This document shows positions 47,501 to 61,066 of a stretch of 64,000 nt of DNA, piece after piece. How positions within the stretch are numbered: position 1 is the first letter of the stretch; every line of letters starts with the position of its first letter. Made by a program: the position numbers and the translations under genes. The notes beneath the pieces are model-generated. The model made no database searches and was not told the DNA's origin. It worked only from the letters and a program-made list of their open reading frames with translations. This DNA comes from Amia ocellicauda (Eukaryota > Chordata > Actinopteri > Amiiformes > Amiidae): positions 3,745,001-3,809,000 of the forward strand of contig NC_089856.1 in the NCBI RefSeq assembly GCF_036373705.1, given 5' to 3'.

Positions 47501-50500
47501 ATTTGGCAGTTTGGTAATTTGCATACAGTCCAGCCAGCTTGGCCCAGTTAGTTGTGAATACACTCACTAAAGCTTATGCACATTATACTGGATTTAGTGT
47601 TTTACTAACGAAGTCAATGTAAAGCCAATTTACAAATCGGAATTATTCGATTAATTGGTAAACTCCACTGGCGATCTCTCTCATACTGCTGGTGAGCGTC
47701 TGTGCCAGGAAAGCTGTCAACGTTTGGTGTGAAGTGGATGGTTGGTTAGCACCCCACTGTCTTCATTAGAAACGGCCATTTTGCCTCTTTGGTTACTGCA
47801 AATGTGAATCCCGAAGTTTATTTTATTTTAAACGATTTATAAACATATAAACCTACGCCAATCGATGCGTGCCCCCCCCGAAATTACAGACAGCATCAAA
47901 CGTGAGCTGCGACAGTGACAATATCTTTGATCAGATTTCCATCAGCTTAACTGCAATAATATTTTCCTAAAGGCTGTGTCTGTACTAGAGGTCATGAGGT
48001 CACATCCCATGATGCTTTTGCTTTTCAGTAAGAATGACTGTCGACAGCCTCTGAAATGGCAGACATTGTTTACATTTATAACAGGTTGAAACTTGCCCCC
48101 CCAGCCCAGAATGCACCATTTTGTAAAACAATCGGATCCAATTAAATCACTTTGGAGGATCCTGGGGAATTGCTGCTCCCACCGCGAATTACCGGCCTTC
48201 CTGTGGCGCACGGTGCAGCGCTGCGGAGAAGCGGTGCGCTGGGATTTCCAGGAGCTGTCCACAGCTGTATCGCTCACATCGTCTTTCGGCTGATACGACT
48301 TTAGGACACGGTGGCCGTGTGTTCATGCTGAGCCGGGGAGCTGGGAGCGCTCCAGGCAACACTGAGAGTTCTCGCATTTATGCCTTTTCCAAGTGGATAT
48401 CTTCAAAGGCTTTAATCTTTTAAGCTTATTAGTGTACTTGTACCTTCTGCATATATATATATATATATCCGCAATCCTCCTTTGCGCCCCAGCTTAAACT
48501 GAAGGAGTTTAACTTCAACAATGTCAGGAAAAACCTCTGTGTCTCAGAGAAGCTGCTCAGTAAAGTATTGACTCATTAATGCCCCCCACTGTAGTGCCTA
48601 CCTGGAAAAACAGCTAACAGACTCCCGCCACACTGGATCTGACGAGCTGCACCTGGCTCTCCAAGATTTAAACGCACCGACTGTTGACTTAATTCACTCG
48701 ATATCCGTGCGATCGTCAGTCACTGATTGGTGGGTCGGCACTCTCGCGATCCCCGGATCAGGGATGGAGTCGTTGGTCCGTGCAAAAACTATGTGCAGAG
48801 GATTGATTTTCTTGCTCCAGCTTTTGTTTGTACAACAGCCTGCAGCTCTGGGATTGGCGCGGGTCAATGAGACTCTTTTATTTTCGCTGATTTTCCTGCG
48901 CGTGGAAGGAGTCAGGGCCGGCCGGCACCTTGTTTCCCAGTTTGGGTCGCTCCCCTGTTATTGATGGCACGACACTAACCCAGAAGCGGGCATGGTCGAA
49001 CCATGTGGGCTCCGAACGTTCCCAGCCAGCCTTAATTAGGGTTTTTATTTTTATTTTGTGCTAAAGTGCTAAAGCCCCGGAGACAGGCAGGATAACACAA
49101 CTGCCTGGATCACAAAGGCGCGCTTCATTGGGAATGTGTGCGCTGGCCCTGCTAACTTCCAAACTGAGCAATCTGGGGGGAAAAAGACGGGGGATGGGCC
49201 GTGTTTCCAGGCCAGAGCCCAGGCGGTGGAAAGTGGGTGTAGAAGTAAGGAATTCTGCTTGGAAATCGTGTGTGGAGAAGCGAGGGAGGGAGACTATTCA
49301 ACTTATATGTGTGTGGCATTATAAATCTCTCTGGTAAATTCAGAGAAGCCAGTTACACCCCCATTGCATCACAGTTTTGATTGTTTTTCCCCACAGCTAT
49401 CCAGCACTGGATATTCACAGCTGTACACTGAAACACAGCTATAGTTTTTGTTTTATTGTTGTTTCTGTGTTTGTTTTTTTGTGTTTCCAGCACTTTTTGA
49501 CATTCCTATCTCTCGTCAAATGAGACGGACGGTAGTTAGGGATGTGGTCAACTTCTATGGCTGTTTTGACCAAAACAACGCAGCCTCGATGATCACACGT
49601 GCCCTGAAAACACACCCGGAGTCGCTGTCAGCGAAATAATTCCCACCTGCATTTTCAAACCTTGTGTGGAGACGCATCGAGGCCCACAGGTCATCTCCAG
49701 TGCAACGCAGAGTTCTGGAGCCCCTTGTACCATCAGAGCATTTTTCTTGTACGTCTGTGGTTAAATCAAATTTGCGCGGGTGTGCGAACCTGCCTTTCAC
49801 ATGTGGCAGAGTGTTTACGTTCAGCCCAGGATGGAGATATTGCAACTATTCCACCAATGCCTTATCTGTAAGCTACACCGAGCCCATTCCCATAAAGAAG
49901 CACATTCATAGCAGTCAGCGGTGGGGGAGGGAGAGAGACGTGCACAGCTACACAGACCCAGAGTCATCCTCCCGTCATACCAGGGACCGAAGCCCCAGAT
50001 TGCACAACATCCACACTGCGAGGAAGAGCAGAAACCACTGAGGGGGCACAAACACTATTCCCAGAGCGACTGTGTGTTGAGTGTGTGGTTTGTTTTTCTT
50101 ACACGCCAACCGCAAGTGAACACTCTGGCTTTGCGTTGGGAGTATCTCGTGGTAAACCCTGGCATTTTTGATATGCATGTCTGACAGGGACGTTACTGTG
50201 AGATGACAGTTACTCCCCAAGACCCTGTTCCCGTAGCCCATGTGGCTTGGTCGTTCAGCGAATTAAGGATTTGAGAGTCTGGGAGATGACAGGCTAAACC
50301 GATACATCCGTCTTGCCCAGAGGTTAAGGCGAACGAGAAGAGCCTTTTCCCAGGAGCACATGGAGAGGTTTGGCGAGGGCTATGATGACCACCATTGACC
50401 AGATCTGAGCACCACGGTTTAATCCAGGCCTTTTATTTTATCTTGTGTCTTTTTCCACTGCGAATAATAGCAAATAGTTATCTAAGGCCAATCAAAGACT

Positions 50501-52654
50501 TGCCAGGAATAGAGCTAGAAAATCAAGTTGAAAAGCCTCTTTGCCAGAGTACTTTTTTGTTTTGTTTTGTTTTGTTTTGCCCGCTTTGAGGCTTAAATAT
50601 ATTTTTAGCCTTTTCTTATAGTGTGGAATTGTGCTGATTAATAAGTATTGTCCCACATAGACTTGCAGATCCCTGTACGGAGGACTTACCGTAAATCGGC
50701 TTCAAACACAGACAGATCTGGGAAGCAGCACTTCGACAAAGAGGATGGGATTTTTATTTTTGGAACCCGTTACTAAGCAAACATCTCCAAAGCTTTAAAA
50801 CCTGACGGGTGTCTTTGCACGAAAAGCCTTCCTTTTGGCTTCTAACTCTCGCTTTGATCAGTTTTTATGGTGGCAGAGTGGGTCATAATTAAAAGCCATC
50901 AGACGGGAAATTCTCAGGCGAGGCGCGGGGATTTGCGCATCATGAGTCATGCTGTACTGGGTTGTTTTAGCGTTATAGCACCCTGAATAGCGGCCAGCAA
51001 TCGCTGAGAGATGCGAGCCTGGACAGCACAGCTTCTGATACCAGACTTGCTTCTCACGCTGACAGAATAGCTTGCCGTCATTCGGAAAACAAAGATTAAA
51101 AACGGTTTAACCGACCCATGAATTCACTAATGTTTTCTAGAGGAAAGTTCTCAGGTGGAACATTTCAGGGTCTGCTCTTGTATAACTCGAGCTCAGGAAT
51201 GCCTGTGTGAGAGGCAGGTTACTGTAACTAGTGCGCTTTCCTCACACAAATGGAAAAATCTCACAGAGCAACATTCCTGTGTCCAAACCGAGCCCGTCTC
51301 AGTGACTGTAACCGAGACGCCGAACAATGCCGACAGCGAGGGGTGTGTGCGGTGCAGGGCCTGTGTCTGTAATGTCCGTGACTCCAAAAGGAATCCGGTC
51401 TGTCCGTGTTTAGATTCGGACTGGGTTCACCGTTGTGCACCAGTGTCACGCGTGCTGTGGGACGGGACGCGACCCACTTAGACCAGAATCCTTAATTCCG
51501 CTGCTCTTTCCAACGCCAAGGAAACCCGATAAAACTTCCTTTTCAGTTTCTGACATCATCTGCACACATTACGAAATGTGTAAACTAAGCCAAACAAAAA
51601 GCTATAGCATGGTGAATCATTAACCCTTAGGAGCCCAGCGTGACACAGTCCCCATACAGAGGCCTGGTAAAGGGGGGTTATATATTTTAGCCCAGCCTGA
51701 TAGATGTTTTACACTGAATGGTTGAAGTGCTGAGAGGTACACAGTCCACACAGTTACGGAGCGAGTCCTGTTGTCTCGACACCTGTCCCTACAAGCCCCG
51801 ACGACACTTCTTCCCAGCACTCTTCAGCTCTTGCGTGGCAGTTAACTCAAAACTAGGAGGCTGTTAGTGCCGGGAATGCGCTCCCACACCCTTCCCCTAT
51901 TAACACGGCGATGAAAGATAACCACCTCCCATCCTTAACTGCGCTTTGTGAATCCCTTTTATTGCGACGGGAAGGAAAACCCAACTGTAATCACATTTTA
52001 AAATCACTAAAAAAGCCAAAAAGGATGATACTGCAGTAATTAGGCGAAAACTAGGTGCTGGGCTAGGGCATCTTTTGTGTTTTGTTTCTTTCCGGAATAA
52101 GTCGTTTTCCACCAGAACCGGTTTGGAAAGAATTTGCCCCGCAATCTCTGCCGTGGCTCCACGCCAACGGCACGGTGAGAACGTCAAATCTGTCCCCTGT
52201 CACGTGCACCGGTCACACAACTCTCGGTGCAGTTGTCAGCACTCCTGTATTCGAAGGCACATCTGTACAGAAAGCACACACAGGAAACGCACACATCCTG
52301 TATTTAGATTGATAGGAAAGTTTCATTGTGCACTCCGGCGACGTTGGGCTTGCTCTGCTGTAGTCGGAGGGGCCCGGCTCGATAAGAAAAATGCAGACGC
52401 AGACCTGGGGGCAGCCAGCCGTGGAATGCACAGCTGTTTTCGCCATTATATTATTGTTAACATGTTTTGTGCAGTGCTATGGTAACACACACCGGTTCAA
52501 CAGAGGCTGAGCAGCTCAGCACTCGGAGCTGAATGGACACTTGGCCGCCGACAACTGGGATTCAAGTGGACTTTCGAAAAGCCGAAAACTATAATCCACG
52601 ATTCAGGAAAATGAAACACTCGGGATAACTTATATATATATATATATATATATA
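39946..52654. other. Upstream or intronic region of palm3, mostly featureless
   Basis: If the 56.9 kb exon belongs to palm3, this is its long intron; otherwise it is 5' flank. It contains a CpG-richer patch around 40440-40640, C runs (about 40912-40928), a GA array at 44476-44535, a G run near 42974, a TA run at 48452-48468 and a TTTTG run at 50548-50578. No exon or RNA gene was recognised. Confidence 0.45.
44476..44535. repeat. GA microsatellite
   Basis: GAGAGA run with sparse G and C interruptions, about 60 bp. Confidence 0.9.
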
Positions 52655-52656
52655 TA

Positions 52657-53877
52657 CACTCACCTAAAGGATTATTAGGAACACCTGTTCAATTTCTCAT
52701 TAATGCAATTATCTAACCAACCAATCACATGGCAGTTGCTTCAATGCATTTAGGGGTGTGGTCCTGGTCAAGACAATCTCCTGAACTCCAAACTGAATGT
52801 CTGAATGGGAAAGAAAGGTGATTTAAGCAATTTTGAGCGTGGCATGGTTGTTGGTGCCAGACGGGCCGGTCTGAGTATTTCACAATTTGCTCAGTTACTG
52901 GGATTTTCACGCACAACCATTTCTAGGGTTTACAAAGAATGGTGTGAAAAGGGAAAAACATCCAGTATGCGGCAGTCCTGTGGGCGAAAATGCCTTGTTG
53001 ATGCTAGAGGTCAGAGGAGAATGGGCCGACTGATTCAAGCTGATAGAAGAGCAACTTTGACTGAAATAAGCACTCGTTACAACCGAGGTATGCAGCAAAG
53101 CATTTGTGAAGCCACAACACGTACAACCTTGAGGCGGATGGGCTACAACAGCAGAAGACCCCACCGGGTACCACTCATCTCCACTACAAATAGGAAAAAG
53201 AGGCTACAATTTGCACAAGCTCACCAAAATTGGACAGTTGAAGACTGGAAAAATGTTGCCTGGTCTGATGAGTCTCGATTTCTGTTGAGACATTCAGATG
53301 GTAGCGTCAGAATTTGGCGTAAACAGAATGAGAACATGGATCCATCATGCCTTGTTACCACTGTGCAGGCTGGTGGTGGTGGTGTAATGGTGTGGGGGAT
53401 GTTTTCTTGGCACACTTTAGGCCCCTTAGTGCCAATTGGGCATCATTTAAATGCCACGGCCTACCTGAGCATTGTTTCTGACCATGTCCATCCCTTTATG
53501 ACCACCATGTACCCATCCTCTGATGGCTACTTCCAACAGGATAATGCACCATGTCACAAAGGTCGAATCATTTCAAATTGGTTTCTTGAACATGACAATG
53601 AGTTCACTGTACTAAACTGGCCCCCACAGTCACCAGATCTCAACCCAATAGAGCATCTTTGGGATGTGGTGGAACGGGAGCTTCGTGCCCTGGATGTGCA
53701 TCCCACAAATCTCCATCAACTGCAAGATGCTATCCTATCAATATGGGCCAACATTTCTAAAGAATGCTTTCAGCACCTTGTTGAATCAATGCCACGTAGA
53801 ATTAAGGCAGTTCTGAAGGCGAAAGGGGGTCAAACACAGTATTAGTATGGTGTTCCTAATAATCCTTTAGGTGAGTG
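52657..53877 (+). mobile_element. Intact Tc1/mariner transposon, DD36E (Incomer-like)
   Basis: The terminal inverted repeats 52657-52685 and 53849-53877 are identical over 29 bp, starting CACTCACCTAAAGG. TA lies immediately outside both ends (52655-52656 and 53878-53879). The 1,221 bp element holds one uninterrupted transposase frame. It inserted in a TA dinucleotide run, which continues on both sides. Perfect ends and an intact ORF point to recent insertion. Confidence 0.95.
52805..53845 (+). CDS. Tc1/mariner transposase, DD36E
   Basis: 346 codons, uninterrupted. Residues about 1-46 hold the first helix-turn-helix (FERGMVVGARRAGLSISQFAQLLGFSR-type region), and a second DNA-binding region with R-R-P-H lies near 110-120. 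Catalytic residues are D155 in WSDESRF, D246 in QQDNAPCH and E283 in SPDLNPIEHLW. There are 36 residues between D246 and E283, so the triad is DD36E rather than the DD34E of classic Tc1. DD36E defines the Incomer family described in animals, with reported horizontal transfer. The protein catalyses cut-and-paste transposition at TA sites. It lies 120 bp inside the left terminal repeat, as usual for Tc1-like elements. Confidence 0.95.
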   Translation: MGKKGDLSNFERGMVVGARRAGLSISQFAQLLGFSRTTISRVYKEWCEKGKTSSMRQSCGRKCLVDARGQRRMGRLIQADRRATLTEISTRYNRGMQQSICEATTRTTLRRMGYNSRRPHRVPLISTTNRKKRLQFAQAHQNWTVEDWKNVAWSDESRFLLRHSDGSVRIWRKQNENMDPSCLVTTVQAGGGGVMVWGMFSWHTLGPLVPIGHHLNATAYLSIVSDHVHPFMTTMYPSSDGYFQQDNAPCHKGRIISNWFLEHDNEFTVLNWPPQSPDLNPIEHLWDVVERELRALDVHPTNLHQLQDAILSIWANISKECFQHLVESMPRRIKAVLKAKGGQTQY

Positions 53878-53879
53878 TA

Positions 53880-56788
53880 TATATATATATTTTGCGCCAC
53901 AGGAGAGTTCGCGCAACATTTTCTAATAAAGAAAACTGGATAATTTAATTTGTCTCCTGTGTGATGTCTGTTCTTGTGTAGGCATCTTTAAACATCATTA
54001 AAGTTACAAAGTGCCATTAAAAATCAAGTTATCAGCAGCAATAATGTTTTTTATGATTATTTTCTCACACCTTTGCTTCCTAATACCCTTATTGCCCTCT
54101 GGCCCACTGTAATCTGTGATCTTTATCTCTGCCGCACTACTGTAAATCTGTCTGGCAGGGTGTTGAGACAGTGTGCACTCCAGCAGCCTGTTTATAGGTA
54201 ACTGAGAACCATAATTTCTTAGGCATCATGGAAACATTTCAGCTCAGACCTCTTGTCATCGTTAACACAAGGTCACAGGTCATGGTGCCTGGGGTTCAAA
54301 GGGTCCAGGAATTTAAAGTTAAACATCAACCCTCCCCACCGTCTGCCAACAGTAAGTATCAAAGCCAAAGTGCAGATCTGAACGCATAGATTAGGTGAAG
54401 CAACGATCACACTGTGGAATGTGTGGAATGAGGGGTGGAGGTGAACGTACAGATACGGCGGCTGACATCGACCTTTCAATTAAAGGGGAACAGAGGGGCG
54501 CTGCTAATCTCAATCAGTGTGTCATTGCATTTCCAGGAGAGAGTCATCCAAGCCCCTTTTATCAGCTGCTCGGTTTTAAAAGCCCGTTTGTTTGTTTTTC
54601 CATTCAGACACTGGAGGACAAGGAAAAAAAACAAAAAAAAACATTCCCAGCACACACACATACACAAACACACAAACACACACACGCACAAACACACAAA
54701 CACACATGCACACACTCTGCTATTACTGCTGGTCTCAGTTTTACTACCTACGGCTCTAACGAGAGAACGGATTCGCTGGCGAGGCCCCTTTGGTAGCTCT
54801 GTTGGCTGCTGGCTCCTGTGTGTGGCTGGCCGTGAGAGCGAGACGCACCCGATCAACAGCTGTTTCTGTAATGCAGTCTGGATTATATGGGTATTTATCA
54901 GCTTCTGATTGCTATCAAGCGCGGGTCGAAACAGATTAGCTTCCCTGCCTCCCACTGCTGGAGCCCAAATCCTTCCTGTGATAATACAGACCCAATCGAT
55001 ACCATCTAGACTTGCGCCCAAAACTCTATGTCCCACAAAAGAGCGTCTGGGCTGTCTGTCTCCAACGAGCCGCGCTGTCACTGCCCGTTTACGGCTTTTA
55101 TCTCCCGAGGGCACACGCGTCCAACCGTCGCTTTTAAAAGCCGTGATCCCCTTGGTGCCAGACTAAACTGCCTCTGACTGCCATCTCCTGCGCTGAGGGA
55201 GTAGCAGGCAGTAAAACGGGGGGCGGGGGGTGGTGATTTGAGAGCGGTGCGAGGTCTCGACGGATGGCTGCGTGAGAGAGAGGCGGATGAAGGTGTACAG
55301 GAAGCTGGCGTTCAGTGGAGTCTGTGGAAGAATAGGCCTTATTGGATTGGGGATTCACCACAAGTCAGGACACCCCGTTTGAAACACGCAGCTTCAGGTG
55401 CAATAATGGATGTTAATGAAAACAGGGGAAGCCCACCTTTGTCCGAGTCTGAAAAGCCTTCTTCCCTACCATCACACTCAGGCTGCAGGCGAGGCGGAGA
55501 CGCCGCAGGGCTTTGTGTGGCCGTGTCATCTGTCAGCACGTCGACTGTTTCAATAACTGCCCGGGTGATTTATGGGTTTGAGTCAGTCAGAAAGTATTGT
55601 GTGGGGAGCTCGGAAACAGTTTACTAGCAGCTAGCTCAGATAAAACGAACAGACAGATTATGTAAGTAGAAGAAGGGAGTGGGGGGGGGACTAACTGCAA
55701 ACACAAGGCTGAATATCAGGAAAGATTACAGACTGCTAACACCGAAGAGCAAACACAGTTTTATATACACTGCAGCTGTCTGCAGCACAGGCCGTGACAC
55801 GCGCCGCTCAGCACCAGCACCTGGACGCAAATCAGCAGGCCGTGTTCGCTCTCCCACACACACACACGCACACACACACACACACTGTCACAGGCGAGAG
55901 CACACGTGGGCGGCCCCAGTGCACCCATTACTCTTGCTCTGTAAATCATCGTATTGTAATCAGAGCCTGTAAAGTTCATTCGAGGTGGTGTGCGCACTAA
56001 TTAAAATCAAACTGGCTCGTTCTCGTGACCCAGGTTCAAATCCGGGACTTGGTTCACGATTGATCCGAGCGCTGGCGTTTCATCCCCACCGGGAATACAC
56101 CACTTGATGCCTCTGAAATGTCCTCGCTTTGGGGCACCAGCTGCAATTGGAAACGGTTGTATCCCCATTTTCCCCTCAGGCCCTGATCACCTTAAAACAA
56201 ATCGCCCTAAAACACATCGCCGATTTTTGCGACACTGCTGATGTTATGAGACACTCGGCTGTCCCATCTTTCAGGGATGAGTGGGTCCAGGCCTCCAGGG
56301 CAGCAGGTTGATTCCACCTCAGATCTTAATTACTCCGCCGAGCTCGTGATTCTGAGAACAACGCAAATCACCTGTTCTCTCCCCGGTCTCGGACCGTGCG
56401 CTAATTGAAAGATAAGAGTCGAACGGGTCTTTCGCAACTGCCACCACGAATCCCCCAGCGTTTCACGTGTGAGGAGCCGGCGTCTTGCTTTCAAGCAATC
56501 AGTCTTTTTTTGCTGTTGCGCCCTTCACACGAGTTGCCACAGAATACTTTGAATCAACACAAGCCTGTGTTACTGATACCAAAGGTGAAGTAAAGCATTC
56601 GACATGAAGGAGAGAGAAACAAAAACTCCTACGGGATGATTAATGCTTACAGGAGAATATAAATCTCTGGGGCTCCCTTGGGGTGGGGGGGGGTTGCTCG
56701 TCAACAGTGCCACCAAGTCTTTTCCATTTTAGTGGCCAACAAATGTCTGTCCTTGATTTGGTGCTCCTCAGCTGGTCTGGGAATTTAC
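53880..56788. other. Non-coding region after the transposon
   Basis: It contains CA-type runs at about 54646-54716 and 55856-55887. No exon or RNA gene was recognised. Confidence 0.5.
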
Positions 56789-56928
56789 CGTAAACAGACG
56801 CTGTACTCTAGGTCTCTGGACTCGCCCGCGTCGCTCTCGTCAAAAGCTGTGTAAGCACTGCTGAGATCAATGTAATCTTCAAAGGAGAGGCGCTCCATCG
56901 TGTTGATCTTTCTCCACTGAGTCTATGT
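56789..56928 (-). CDS. Candidate first coding exon (possible palm3 5' exon)
   Basis: On the minus strand the acceptor GGCACTCGCAG precedes 56928 and the donor TTTACG|GTAAAT follows 56789. An in-frame TAG lies at 56925-56923, then ATG at 56898 with A at -3 and G at +4, opening 36 codons plus two bases (MERLSFEDYIDLSS to EYSVCL). The peptide is acidic and not repetitive. Its phase (2) joins in frame to the palm3 exon starting at 39945: CG+G, GTC, GCC, then the usual palm3 ATG. That would give a 39-residue N-terminal extension. The in-frame match has a one-in-three chance of being accidental, and the exon might belong to an unseen gene. Confidence 0.45.
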
Positions 56929-59900
56929 CTGCGAGTGCCAAATAAATCAAGTCATGAAGCAGGAGGTATTGCAATGACTTCTCAGGATTTATTTTATTTG
57001 TATATATTTTTTGTTAATGTATTTGACATTAACAGCTCTGTCTCATAATAACATAAAAGTACAAGAAACCCCAAAAGGGCAGCAGTAGACAACGTGTTTA
57101 AACGGGGGAGGCCCTGCTTTTGGTTTATTTAAAGGTTAGGTTTAAATCGTTTTCTAGTGGGGACAGAAAAACAAAAAGGCTAGATACCCATCAGCAAACA
57201 TGGCTCAATTAAGGAACTCTAAGAGGTGCATTTGTCGTCCGCTCCCTGTCGGCGGTGTTTGTTTGCGCACTGCAGTAACCACACCGTGTTTTCAAACAGC
57301 GCTGGCTGAGGCAAACAAGAGCTGGCTTGTAGGCGACTGGGGGACGTGGGGGATGGGCAGGCGGGGAATCCGGGCCTCTTTTGAAAATCCCAGAATCTCA
57401 GGAGCTGCGGTAATTAACGGCCCGCAACACTCGGTCACAAACAGCCTTTGAACAGCACCAGCTGAGGCTGTTACAGCGTGACCTGGCTGTTGCAAGATCA
57501 GACAGCAGTGGGGCAGAGACAGGCTGAAGGGCTGCATATCTGAGGCCAGTATTCACGACATGCCCAATTAGAGAATCCAGCTTTTAATGTCTTCCAAGTG
57601 TGAAGATGGGTCATGAGACTTCCTTCAGTTTCATTCAGCTAAAGTATGAGAAGGGAGTCACAATATTGATCTCTTTCCTTCTGCACGCAATGTTTTGTTG
57701 TCTGACATACAGTTCATACCCCTATTTTTTTATTTTACATAAAAAAAAGACTTCCTGATCACTTCTGGACTGTTGGTTGCTAAACAAGTTTCCCTCACAG
57801 ATGTGGAAGTCTTGGCTCGGTGTCGTCGTGTAAAATGCCTCCGGTCTTGTTCTGTGATGACGGGACTGTAAATACTTGAGCGATTCGTTGTGTTTCCAGT
57901 GCTGACTTTATCACTGCGGCTCAAGGACAAGTCCTCCTGTGCAGAACCTCCCACCCGGAAAGGTCACCGCGGACTCTTGAGGCTCAGAAACACTGAAGGG
58001 GTCATTCTCTCGGTGACCTCTCTCAAACGAGCAGTTTATCTCCACTACACAGATAGTTACTCAATTAAACTGAGATCTGAAAATGCAATCGGAGTCAAGG
58101 GTTCATTCACTCCCTCCCTGGGTCAGCCAAAGTGGGCTGGAGACCGTCAGAGACTTGATGAGACCTCCCACCTCAAACCACATGTAACAGGTTACACAGA
58201 GGTTGTTGAAATCTTTACTTAAGGACAGTGCAGGTCAAATAAAATAATATGTATCGTGCTAACACACTCACTAACCCACATCAAGGCCATGTGGTTGTTT
58301 GTGTATGCTGTTACCTCTTCCACTAACTAAGCTGTTGGAAATATATAATGTAATTGTTCACTTATTCTGCGCCCTTTGTCATTAAGCAAACGAAGCGTTA
58401 ATTGTGCAACACATCCACCCATCCGTGTCATGAACGCTATGGGCGACTTCTGTGCATGCGAGAAAGTCAAATCCTAATTTTGATATGAGCATTAATATAA
58501 AAGCATCCAAGTATAACATATATATATATATTGTTTAGTCGCATACAGCCCTCCCGCTACATTAGTAATACTGTTATCTGGATGTTTCGCCTACATTGTT
58601 GGCACAGTTACATTAGATCCGATACACAAAGACCCGGGGCAGGGATTGCTACATGTTATCAATCTGAAATAAACCGTGCACACTTGACTTTGCACAGGAA
58701 AGCGGGCAAGAGAGCAGCAATGCACGTTAACCACACAAGCGGTGTCGGAAGGTGCCAGCGTGTGTGGCTTGGCACGCAGCCTGGCACCCACTTACCCAAC
58801 TCGCTGTGCCCCGAAACCGGGCTGCGCTTCTCTCCAACTCCTGGGTGGGAATGGTCCGGGGAGGAGGGGACGGGACCGACAAAACAAACCCTGTCCGACA
58901 GTACAGTCTCTCGGTGTCCGTGAAGTATCTCGAAGTTTTGGCGGAGCAGAAAGTCCGGCTGTAATCCCAACACGGCGTACACGACGTCTTATTCACTGTC
59001 TAAATATGCACGTCAGCCTATACATACTGAGTGCATGTGCTCGGCTGGAGCGCTTGTCGCTACCTGAGCCTGTTCCTGTGTTGTGATCTGCAGTCCGGCC
59101 CCCTTTTTGTATTAGATTTTTTTCAACGGGGGAGGAGAAAAAGAAAAAAGAAAAACGAAAAACGATTGGGTTTCCTGTTATTTTCGGGTTGCAGCTGTAG
59201 GTGGTGAAGTGTCCACGCGTCCGGCAGTGCCAGCTGCGCGTCCAGACCTCAAAACTGGTGCCACTCGTTTAAAAAAAAAAAGGCAAACGCGGCCGATGCT
59301 CTTGTCCACGACCAGGACGTCAAATACAAAACTTTACACCGCGCAATGGCGCCCTCGCCTCCACGGCTGACATCTGAATCCGGATTGCACAGATGATGAA
59401 ATATTCAGTGTCTCAGGGGGGCTTGGGTTTCACGACTCGCAACTGAAACACGCTGCCTACGTGGGCATCCGTTTGAAACTGCCTTGTTATTAGATAAGGT
59501 GACGGGCACTAGAAGTTGGTGCGTTTTTTTCCTGCAGCCCTGCTTTGCCCAATCACATCCACACGGGTCCTCTCTGACATGCAAAACTGCAAAGCAAGTT
59601 AAAGCAGCAACAGTGATCTCGGTGCCTGATCGATACAGACAGACCTCTGTGCTTTTCTTTCTTATTATAATGAATCAAACATGCAAAACACTGCAGTGCT
59701 GTTTGAAGTTGATTTGCAGTGAAAGGGAAAAAAGAACAAGAGCGACCTGATAACACTCTCTATACAGAGCCCACGCGTATCGAAAAGCATGATCAAACTT
59801 TTTTTTTTTAATGCATCCTACCATGTGCACTGAGATTTTATTTGCATCTGATATCTCTAGTAGTGGGGAAACGCTGCCCGGTGGTCTCTCTCTCTCTCTG

Positions 59901-61066
59901 GTGTATCCTTTCCATGCAGATAAGTGTGTGAGAGAGAGATTTCATCGCGGCTTCATCTGGGCCGCCGCCAGTTTTCACACAGGCCGGGGTGGATGGGCAC
60001 TGTTGCAGGGGGGATGGGGGCTGGGGCTCCCACGCAAGTCTTTGTGGAGGGCTCTCTCTCAGCGCCCAGGCAGGGAAAAAGTCAATCACAACTGACTCTG
60101 CAAAGGCTGACTTCTCCTCGGTCTCCCACGTACACGTCCACTTTCAGAGGCTCTCGGCCAGCAGTGAAATGTGCCCTTTTTCTAACTGCCTCTTCAGCTG
60201 CAGCTTTCATTTTACATAAGCCTGGCGGTGAAAGAAAAAAAGAACAAAAAACAATGCTCATGTTTCTCCTGCTAGATTGATATAAACTCTTACAATAACA
60301 CTGTACACTGGGAGGAATTGGAAACGGTGCGTTTGAACAAAAAGGGCAAAACACACAACAACCCACCATGTCAGATGGAGAAAGCTTAAAAATAATAGTC
60401 TGGAGGCAGATTAATGATTGTATGTCTTATCGGACTATCCTAGTTTTTAAAATACCCTCCCACTCCCTGCCTATCCCTACTGTACCCAGCATGCAAGCGA
60501 GAGGACTGGGATGTGATGGTGCTCAGCTCAGGTGATCTCGTCCCGGTGTGTGTGGGGGGGTTCACTGTAACTCAAAACCACCACTCTATATGTATCACTA
60601 GCTTTCTCTTCTTCCGTTGATTCTCTTCCCTTTAACTCTTTCCCCCCTGCTTTAAAAACGGCAACGTGTGTTTTTCCATCCCCAGTAGTTAATTTAGATA
60701 TGCAAATCATATGTAAATAGAAGATAAATCCGCCTGAGTCAGAGGAGGCCTGTTAAATATTTACACAGCCTTCAAAGGAGGTGCCCAGACTGTCACCACG
60801 GCCTGCCACGTCTGTACCGGGTGTCCGTCATCCTTAAAGGCGTCATCTTCCAGACTCGGGGAAGTGCGTTCGAGGTAGAAGGCGTGTGAACAGGTTTTCT
60901 CCTCACGGTCTGGTGACACAGAGGAGCAGCCCTCGTGGAATTGGAAACAGTGGGAAGGCGGTGAGCGATTTTATCACCTGAGGCTGAACTGCCGTTAAAT
61001 GTAAATCAGCTCGGTGAGGAAGAACGTTACGGAAGGGCAGGCGATGGAATGGGTGTCAGTCATGTG
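56929..61066. other. Non-coding region, nothing recognised
   Basis: It is AT-leaning, with a TA run at 58517-58531 and short homopolymers (A run 59271-59281, T run near 59800). Small ORFs show no motif or conserved context. Confidence 0.45.

Noticed and set aside
56010..56060. tRNA-like B-box (GGTTCAAATCC) near 56033
   Set aside because: No matching acceptor stem, A-box or cloverleaf could be drawn around it; at most a SINE relic.
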